From Cyathus striatus (lineage: Eukaryota > Basidiomycota > Agaricomycetes > Agaricales > Nidulariaceae), in contig JAOVFP010000019.1 of the NCBI GenBank assembly GCA_025738555.1, positions 1,674,001 through 1,738,000 of the forward strand: DNA of 64,000 bases, in the 5' to 3' direction. Shown here piece after piece: positions 58,371-64,000 of the stretch (its first letter is position 1; each line of letters begins with the position of its first letter). A model generated the notes under the pieces. It saw nothing but the letters and a program-made list of their open reading frames with translations. It ran no database searches and had not been told where the DNA came from. The translations under genes and the position numbers were made by a program.

Positions 58371-59978
58371 CTACACCCCTGAAATGGTGGAGAGGTGTAC
58401 TTGAACACCTTTCTGCCCTTGTTCACGTATGTTTAGAACCACGCGGCAACAGAGTGCCGAATGGATCACATGCCAAAGTCTAACATGTTCGTTCATTAGT
58501 CTCCACAATCAGAAGGTAATGACAACCGTACGGTGAGAATAAGGAAAAGTAGTCAGGCTACGAAATGACAGATTTGTAAGATACAGTTGTAAGTTAGAGA
58601 ATGTTGACACTCACACTGAGCTTCAGCTGAATGGCTAAATTTGCCAGCGTGACAACTATTCGGCTTCTAGTCAATCATCCAAGAATACCCGGACTCGTCT
58701 CAGGTGTGGTGCTCACTGAATACATAGATGTAATAGATGATCCCTTATTAACAAATAAATTTTCCGAAGTCTCTATTCAGCGTGAATCCTTACCGTCTTT
58801 TATAACGATGTTCGTCATGGTTGATCTACCTCCCGTTTTAACTGTTAACTCGTTAAAGCTAGAAAATCATAAAGCTGGTAGAATGTGTCACTGACAAGCT
58901 TTGTATGCGGGAGGTAGCATAAAGAGCATCATGACTGTCAATGTAAATTATTTCATGTTAATATGGATGGACAGTGAAAGAACGGCTATTATTCGTAGTA
59001 ATAGTTCTCACCAGTGATATAAACCAACATTAACCCCGTAATTTCTTCTTGCATCTGCATCTTTGCACTGGTTACAATACATCCACGTGTACGAAGCAAG
59101 TCTTGCAACTCGACTTTGGTTAGTAATGATCAGTTAACATTAATACAAAGCTAATATAGTACGCTTTAAGTGCGTACATTTTAAAGAAGTCCCGAGCATT
59201 CCGTCACCAGCATACACCGATACCACGACCCCAATGAATAATAAAGTTAATACAATGGCCATATTTCTGGTCTTATTCCAAACTGCCCAAACGCGAAGGG
59301 TTAATATGACTGAGAAGTGATTACCGTAATTGAATACAGTGCTCAAATCGCGAAAAAACGAATGCTAACTTTCGGAAGCTGTCATTCCGATAGAAACAGC
59401 CCCTGAAAGAATGAATGTCAAAGTACGAAATGAGTTAATAAGCTGGCCATTGAAGCGTTAGGCTCGAATCTCACATATCAAAATGTAATAAAGAGATTTG
59501 CATGCTTCGGGAGACGGCGAAGGGAACAATTGAACTGTACAGTCGTCATAAAGTGTCAGTCTCAAAATTTTATAGGTACTTTACCCACCAATTATGTTTA
59601 AGCAGCTATCAACATATGTACCATACCTCACAAAGATATATAGCACTTTCACCACACTCCAATTTGACAATTTCCAGATATATGCGACTTCCATGTCTAT
59701 TGTAATGAGGTTCTCGAATACCTGTGGTTCAACATAACTGTTCAAATCTGTAATTATATATTTGACGAGGCTACTTACGCAGAGGGTCAAGGCGGCCACT
59801 TATAATAGAGATATCTCTAATAGATAAACTTTATAGGTCCGCAAAGAGTAATTTACATACCATGTAAATACTGTAGGAGTGATCAATTTATGATATAACA
59901 AGCCGAGGATCAAGAACGTACAGTGACATTCTGCATGTGCTCTATTAGCACTCGAATTGTCTGTACGAGAGAGTCCAT
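58371..59978 (-). CDS. DUF6533 membrane protein copy D (best-resolved exons)
   Basis: Exons read 59978-59922, 59870-59861 (10 nt), 59798-59779, 59721-59589, 59534-59475, 59402-59370, 59309-59178, then from 59113. All are GT..AG with a continuous frame. The product starts MDSLVQTIRVLIEHMQNVT, then YLHVAALTLC, FENLITIDMEVAYIWKLSNWSVVK, RYGTYVDSCLNIIG, SPEACKSLYY, IILTLRVWAVWNKTRNMAIVL and RGCIVTSAK. The C-terminal exons show IIYYIYVF, TLANLAIQLKL, DYFSLFSPY and HSALCCRVVLNIREQG..ISGV (stop 58373-58371). It should be a plasma- or endomembrane protein with several helices. The last splice does not close in frame. Confidence 0.6.
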
Positions 59979-60491
59979 TATATCGCTAAGAAACGAGTAC
60001 GTATGATTATGATACCTGTAACTACCTTCTTAAATACTAGTGGGACATCAAAGATGTTTAAGCATAGCCTGAACTTATTATAATATTTGGAACATGTCAT
60101 GATTTTTGGAGCATGTTGATGATAGATGCAATGGGAGTCGATGCGTCATCATCGGAAGTACTTCATGGTCCGAGGAAGGCGTTAGCGTTTAAAGGGAACT
60201 TTCGGGGGAGGGAAGGAGATTCGATTGAATGATGTGAAGAGCTATACTTACGAACTTCAAGCAGTTGGGAGCGACAGTTTGAGTTTCGAACTCAGCTAAA
60301 CAAGCACCGCACGTGATCCCTTTCCGAAATCGATTCTCGCGATTCTCATATTTTCCAACCGAACACTCAGCGCTCAGCAACCGATCACCGACAGTCCACC
60401 GCGCTCGCTATCTTTCGTTATCCACTCCCACTCCATTCATTACATACACTCCCTATCTACATCAACCCAACCCAAACTAACCAAAGGACAA
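59979..60491. other. 5' region of TRM44 copy T4 and DUF6533 copy D
   Basis: A divergent intergenic region of about 510 bases. The final 120 bases are the C/T-rich leader shared by the TRM44 copies. No other gene recognised. Confidence 0.4.
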
Positions 60492-61324
60492 ATGGGCACC
60501 CCTCCTCGCCCCAAATTCACACCGGCATTCTACACCCCCACCGAACCCACCTCCTCTACAATCACCCCCTCTCTTGACACCATGGCTGCCAATGATATCA
60601 TGTGCGGCTGAGTTTCCCATCGAACTGGTTCGTCTTATCTCCCTTCTTTGTGTGGTATGAGCTTATGAAAGTAGTTCGAAGTTGCCCTGCTGCAGATCAT
60701 CCACCACCCCGGGTGCAACTCTACTCTCATCCTGCGATCTGAGGTTCTCTGGGAATTTGACTCCATTTTACAAGAGTTTCCAGAGGAAGTACCACGTATT
60801 GAAGAATTGCAAATCGTACGGTGTATACAGAGGTGACTGTTACCTAGGAGGCCGGGGCGAGATAGAGCGCTGGAGCAGTTTGTACTTTCTATGCTGCTGA
60901 GGAAGAGGTGAGGGTGATGGTGCTTACTCCTGTTGTGGAGGAAGGGAGGGAGTTGCCGTATTACCACCCTTCCGTATCACACATCGCATTCCACTACCTC
61001 TCTCTCCCCCTCCTACCCCTCTCTCCTTCGAATTGAAACAATCCCCCTCCAAAAACACGCCAACAGACCCGTTATGCAGCCTCGCTCGCACGGCTCTATC
61101 GCTCCTCGATATACTGCACCTATACGGATGGGGTATGCTGACGGGGTACAAGAAACGCGTAAATCATGATGTGTTGGTGCCTAGGGAAATGTATCAGGAT
61201 TGTGTGTCGTATTGAGGGAAAGGTGAGGGTATTTGGTGGGTGTGTGGAGGGATGTTGCGAATCCTAGGAAACATGTTTTTGAGGTATGTTTGGACGATAT
61301 GTTTGTGTTGTCTTAAGTTGTCTA

Positions 61325-61500
61325 TTCTCTCTCCTCTCCCTCTTCTCCCCTCCCTCCCCCTTCCCTCCCCCTTCCCTCCCTCTTCCCTCCCTCTTCCCTC
61401 CTCCTTATCTCCCCCCCTCTCATTTTCTCCAATACGTTCGTTCTTCTCCCTCCCTCTTCTCCCTCCTTCTTTTCTCCCTTTCGACATTCTTCCGTCCTCC
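61325..61500 (+). repeat. pyrimidine tract inside a TRM44 intron
   Basis: Almost uninterrupted C/T, mostly CTCCC and TTCCC units, between GAG|GTATGT and a GTCAAG acceptor. The counterpart is at about 50325-50520 in copy T2. The tract inflates an intron that would otherwise be short. Confidence 0.7.
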
Positions 61501-61691
61501 CTTCCGTCCTCTTGGTATCAATGAACTAACGACTTACGTCAAGGACATATGAATTGCAACGTACTTAATACTTCTTTGGAAAGTCACTTTCTCTTCACCT
61601 GGGTATCAGGAACAGGGAGGAGAGTACGATTATACGGAGGGAAAGATACCGTGGAGGACTTGGCGCCGTCCACCTGGGGGCTTTTTGGATC

Positions 61692-62292
61692 AAAGTACGT
61701 CTTCCTCTGCTTGTTCTTGCTCTCTGCTTCCGTTGGTCCATGCTACGTTATCCCCGCCATCCTATCCCCCACTTCTCTACCAGGCAAGGTAGTTTTCAAC
61801 CCTGTCTTCTGTGTGCGTTAGGGTTAGGGTTTCTGCCTGTCTAACTCTGCACTTTCGTCTTTCGTTGCTTTGTGCGTTTGGTGTTGTAACTATAACCTGG
61901 GTTCTCTCTACTGTTGCCCTAGCGGCTACTCTCCGATTTCCTTGATCGTTCGTTTGTGCTTTTTTTTTTTGCTTTGCTGTTTCTGCTTTGCTCTCTGCTG
62001 TTCCTTTTCCAAGCTGAGCTTGGCGCTCACTTGACTTCCACATGGCTAATAGCATTACTTCACGTCTGTTGTTTCTTTCATGGGCTTCTCGCTGTTCACG
62101 CTGTCGGTTCATTTTTCATTCTCGTTCTTCTAAACCATCTCTTATGTCATCGCTGCTCCTGGGGGTACCATTGGTTCCTCCGTCTTTGCTGCTTCAGTAG
62201 ATCTTCTTGTTCCACGCTCTTCAAGCAGCATGCGTCATTTTTGTTTGTGATTCTTCCTTCTCAGTATTACAGCCAATACTCCCCAACCAGAT
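61692..62292. repeat. insertion or long intron splitting TRM44 SAM motif I
   Basis: The sequence leaves the coding match right after PPGGFLD and re-enters at YGNGLLTHIL, so about 600 bases of T-rich DNA separate the two halves of the SAM-binding loop. The same insert is in T2 (about 50702-51255). It contains two TTAGGG units. The joining frame is not restored by any obvious splice, so I favour an old insertion. Confidence 0.45.
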
Positions 62293-63393
62293 ACGGAAAC
62301 GGCCTCCTCACACACATTCTCGTATCGGAAGGATATGAAGGGTACGGTATTGATTTACGTGCCAGATCATCCTGGGAAGGATATTCAGAAGAGACACAAG
62401 CGCGGTTAAAAGTGGTTGTAGTTGAACCTACTGTAATACCTTCGACTCACAGTACGTTCCCCTCTCTTTTCGTTTTTCATTCTCTTATACGACATTCATC
62501 AGACTCATTTACTTCTCATTCCAACGGCACTTTGTCTCCGGCACACCCTCTAAACCCACTGCAAACGTACCCTTCAAAAGAATCATGGATAATATCTAAC
62601 CACGCAGACGAACTTACGCCGTGGACTCCTCTTCTTGCTGTTCTGTATCGGTGTGCGGGGTATATTAGTATCACGTGTTGTCCATGGAGCTTTGATTCGA
62701 AGTTTGATCGGGTGCAAGTTGGGGAGTTTTTACGTTCTGCTAATAGTGAAGAGCTGGATGTCGGAGATGATGTTGTGAATGAGACTACTGGAGAAGCAAG
62801 AGATACGAAAAAGGAACATGAGCAGGGGGAGAAAGAGGAGGAGTTGGGGCTTGGTGCGCCTGGTGATAAAAGTGCCTACGCGACGTATAGATTGTGACTT
62901 GCACGGTTGAGTGCACATTGTGGGTGGTTCGTGGAGGCTGATACGTTGAGAATTCCAAGTACGAGGAGGTGTTGTTGTGAGTCTTTTGGTTTCGTTCTCA
63001 TACTTATACGGTATTGAGTGAAGATACGTAGGTCGAAAACGACGTAAAGTGTCACTTGCCGAAGCACAGGAGACTGTGTTGGGGATAATTAGGAATGTGA
63101 ATGAACGAGGGGTGTGTAAGACTAGGGTTCCGGAGGGGAAGGCTGGAGAACACTAGTGTGCATATTTGGATATTTCTAGGTTGTTTACGGTATGGTTTTA
63201 ATCGTGTACGACTATCCAATCAGCTATCATCCCAACCTCGGCCGATATCCTGCAAGTACGTACAGCTACCCTCCTGATAAAATCCTGTTCACATGTATAC
63301 CCAGCCTGAATGACCAACATGGCGTAACGTAATGCATTCAATCATACTGTGAAATATTAGGAACTGTACAAGTATGCCATAGGGTATATGAAC

Positions 63394-64000
63394 CTATACC
63401 CCTGAAATGGTGAAGTTATATACATGAACGTCCTTTGATCCTTGTTCACGTATGCTTAAAACAACACGGCAACAGAGTATTGAATGCATTACACGCCAAA
63501 TTCTACAATTTTCGTTCATTAGTGTCCACAATAAAGAAAGTATAAATCACAGTACGGTGTAAATAGGGAAAAGTAGTCAGGCTACATAAAGATGGAGATT
63601 AGTATTAGAATACAGTCATCAGTTGGAGAACATTAACACTCACACTGAGATTCAGCTGGATGATCATGTTTGCTAGTGTAAAAACTATTCATCTTATGGT
63701 CAATCATCCAAGAATACTCAGAGTCTCAGCAACGATACTCACTGAATATATAAATGTAGTAAATAATGCCTTGTTAACCGGTAAAAATTTTGAAGTCTGT
63801 ATTCAGCGTGAAATCTTACCATCTTTTATGACAACATTTGCCATAGTTGATCTACCTCCACTTTTAACTATAAGATTGTTAAAGCTAGAGATTCATGAAG
63901 ATGGTAGCAAGTGTGACTGACAGGCATTGTATGCAGGTGGTAACATAAATAGCACCATAACTGCCAAATACAAATATTTCATGTTAGTGTGAATATATTG
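63394..64000 (-). CDS. DUF6533 membrane protein copy E, cut by the window edge
   Basis: The stop (63396-63394) and C-terminal exons match copy C: HS.LCCRVVLSIREQG, LMVNHP-antisense region, MANVVIKDG|IIYYIY. The 5' exons lie beyond 64000. About 254 bases present 3' of copy C are missing here, between GCATTC repeats. Confidence 0.55.

Larger units (their letters stand above)
60492..63156 (+). pseudogene. TRM44: TRM44 pseudogene T4 (most complete copy)
   Basis: tRNA(Ser) Um44 2'-O-methyltransferase family. Order: MGTPPRPKFTPAFYTPTEP, CAAEFPIEL|GTTCGT..CTGCAG|IIHHPGCNSTLILRSE, AAEEEVRVMVLTPVVEEGRELPYYHPSVSH, ARTALSLLDILHLYGWG, NHDVLVPREMYQD, DPRKHVFE-like, long intron, DI*IATYLILLWK, YTEGKIPWRTWRRPPGGFLD, an insertion, then YGNGLLTHILVSEGYEGYGID (SAM motif I) and SWIISNHADELTPWTPLL. 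CCPWSFDSKFDR follows, and the C-terminus reads GVCKTRVPEGKAGEH (stop 63156). Defects are a shift before CVAEF-type sequence, a shift before AAEEE, the TGA after DI, a stop after CVSY, and shifts in the penultimate part. The 62270-62890 exon is fully open. Confidence 0.85.

Noticed and set aside
61956..62897. A 313-codon plus-strand frame taken as one protein
   Set aside because: Only the part after about 62270 matches TRM44. The first 100 codons are the T-rich insert or intron read through.

Overview
The window reads as repeat-rich nuclear DNA of a basidiomycete fungus, probably an agaricomycete. Genes carry many short introns of about 50 bases (GT..AG, CTAAY-like branch sites), and AT-rich spacer is common. 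The recognisable families are ones familiar from mushroom genomes: trans-type sesquiterpene synthases, DUF6533 membrane proteins, DUF4430 secreted proteins, SET-domain proteins, Pho80/PCL-like cyclins, a TRM44 tRNA methyltransferase and an APH-type kinase. No prokaryotic, viral, rRNA or tRNA feature was found.

Layout. 1-8 kb holds one well-supported gene, a three-repeat MYB protein (1526-3119, minus), and one small hypothetical gene. 8.8-14.1 kb holds three related cyclin-like sequences, two degraded or partial and one intact, with a 784-bp TIR element between the first two. 14.4-15.4 kb is an intact two-exon short-chain dehydrogenase. 16.7-20.5 kb has a SET-gene fragment and a decayed SET gene. 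21.4-22.8 kb is a TIR element with an 8-bp target duplication.

23.8-28.4 kb is a cluster of three sesquiterpene synthase genes with identical four-exon structure. Each carries one different inactivating lesion: a 7-nt deletion, a TAG codon and a 4-nt duplication. Just downstream lies a 1793-bp element with a 9-bp target duplication and about thirty TGAGCGTG-type motifs.

30-64 kb is a mosaic of duplicated blocks. It contains five minus-strand DUF6533 genes or relics, four TRM44-derived sequences, a chimeric SET/DUF6533 junction, an intact SET gene (41.4-43.0 kb), an intact DUF4430 secreted protein (45.0-45.6 kb), and several large foldback or TIR elements. One 824-bp element sits inside a TRM44 pseudogene, and the paralogous copy 11 kb away preserves the empty site.

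Genes that look intact are MYB, the third cyclin-like gene, the SDR, the third SET gene, DUF4430, and possibly DUF6533 copies B-D. Most of the rest is paralogues at different stages of decay. All exon joins were made by eye from splice signals and reading frame; no search or alignment program was run.
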